Shown here: positions 5,421 to 5,787 of the stretch, piece by piece
How positions within the stretch are numbered: position 1 is the stretch's first letter
Layout: each line of letters starts with the position of its first letter
Source of the DNA: an uncultured Dialister sp.
GTDB taxonomy: Bacteria > Bacillota > Negativicutes > Veillonellales > Dialisteraceae
Assembly (NCBI RefSeq): GCF_900765565.1
Contig: NZ_CAAFRZ010000192.1
Span: 1-5,787, forward strand
Direction of reading: 5' to 3'
DNA: 5,787 nt
Translations under genes and position numbers: made by a program
The notes under the pieces: generated by a model
Databases searched by the model: none
What the model was told of the DNA's origin: nothing
What the model saw: the letters and a program-made list of their open reading frames with translations, nothing else

Positions 5421-5435
5421 GGGCCTCAATGTTTA

Positions 5436-5656
5436 CCTCAAATCTCAATCCTGCTTTTCCCGTCACAGTCATATATCAGTGAGATCTCTCGACTCATCGA
5501 AGCTGTAGCGATTCTTATGGGCATAGTCATATTGCATATTCACACCGCTCGAGATGACGTTATACGGTAGGTGTCAGATGGCACAATAACGGAACCGCTG
5601 ACTCTATCTGACGTCTGATCGTCTGACCTTCTGACATCTCCGCCGCGGAGCGGCTG
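5436..5656 (+). repeat. Long interspersed repeat, copy 2
   Basis: It aligns with 93-311, with exact blocks at 5481-5499 and 5543-5565. Its closing heptad run (TCTGACG, TCTGATCG, TCTGACCT, TCTGACA; 5607-5636) has one unit more than copy 1 and is followed by a GCCGC-GGA-GCGGC hairpin (5642-5654). After the hairpin the two copies diverge: here there is no hexad array, and a further GCGGC-GAA-GCCGC hairpin stands at 5675-5687. Confidence 0.8.
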
Positions 5657-5674
5657 GACCTCAACTCTGCTTTT

Positions 5675-5687
5675 GCGGCGAAGCCGC
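5675..5687. repeat. GAA-triloop hairpin
   Basis: GCGGC-GAA-GCCGC is a perfect 5-bp stem, identical in sequence to 1398-1410. It belongs to the set of short GRA-loop hairpins found in every intergenic region of the window. Confidence 0.6.
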
Positions 5688-5752
5688 TGATGGATGCGCG
5701 GACAGTGGGAGCGACTTTAGCGAGAGCCCCCTCCGTCTCGCTTCGCTCGCCC

Positions 5753-5774
5753 CCTCCCCCATAGATGGGGGAGG
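5753..5774. repeat. C-rich/G-rich palindrome, copy 2
   Basis: CCTCCCCCAT (5753-5762) and ATGGGGGAGG (5765-5774) form a perfect 10-bp inverted repeat around AG. It is followed by TCGGACATCGGCG, as in copy 1 at 3425-3446, and the window ends inside this unit. Confidence 0.7.
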
Positions 5775-5787
5775 TCGGACATCGGCG

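Noticed and set aside
93..5656. Composite transposon bounded by the long repeats
   Set aside because: There is no transposase or recombinase gene, the copies lack clear terminal inverted repeats, and no target duplication is visible.

Overview
The window holds three protein-coding genes set in an unusually repeat-rich background. No rRNA, tRNA, CRISPR array or transposase gene is visible. Strong AGGAGG-type ribosome sites, one TTG start and the protein families point to a Firmicute. The mix of GC-rich genes with dense short intergenic repeats makes me think of a Negativicute such as Dialister, but that is a guess from impression, not from a marker gene.

Layout. 1-358: non-coding, with the first copy of a ~220-base repeat and a compound repeat ending at the next gene. 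359-1249 (-): radical SAM enzyme of the AmmeMemoRadiSam system (amrS). 1250-1801: non-coding; a repeat- and hairpin-rich GC-rich half, then an AT-rich half with three regularly spaced TGCA(A)TTTTT boxes, a TATAAT box and a strong ribosome site. 1802-3100 (+): AAA ATPase with a DUF4143 C-terminus, visibly lower in GC than the genes on either side. 3101-3673: non-coding, repeat mosaic. 3674-5023 (-): fusion of a LigB/MEMO-like domain and an AMMECR1 domain (AmmeMemoRadiSam protein A type). 5024-5787: non-coding, repeat mosaic with the second copy of the ~220-base repeat and a palindrome near the window edge.

How the parts relate. On the minus strand the order is LigB/MEMO-AMMECR1, then radical SAM: the three components of the AmmeMemoRadiSam system in one direction. 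They are separated by 2.4 kb carrying the oppositely oriented, AT-richer ATPase, so the ATPase looks like a later insertion into an ancestral amr pair. The biochemical role of the AmmeMemoRadiSam system is not established.

The most unusual content is between the genes. Several families of degenerate 7-base (or 6-base) tandem repeats sit beside short GC-rich hairpins with a GAA or GGA triloop. A fixed order, heptad array - hairpin - hexad array, occurs on both sides of amrS in inverted orientation and again at the 3' end of the AMMECR1 fusion gene, whose stop codon lies inside the hexad array. Copies differ by whole heptad units, and hairpin stems change on both sides while the loop is kept.
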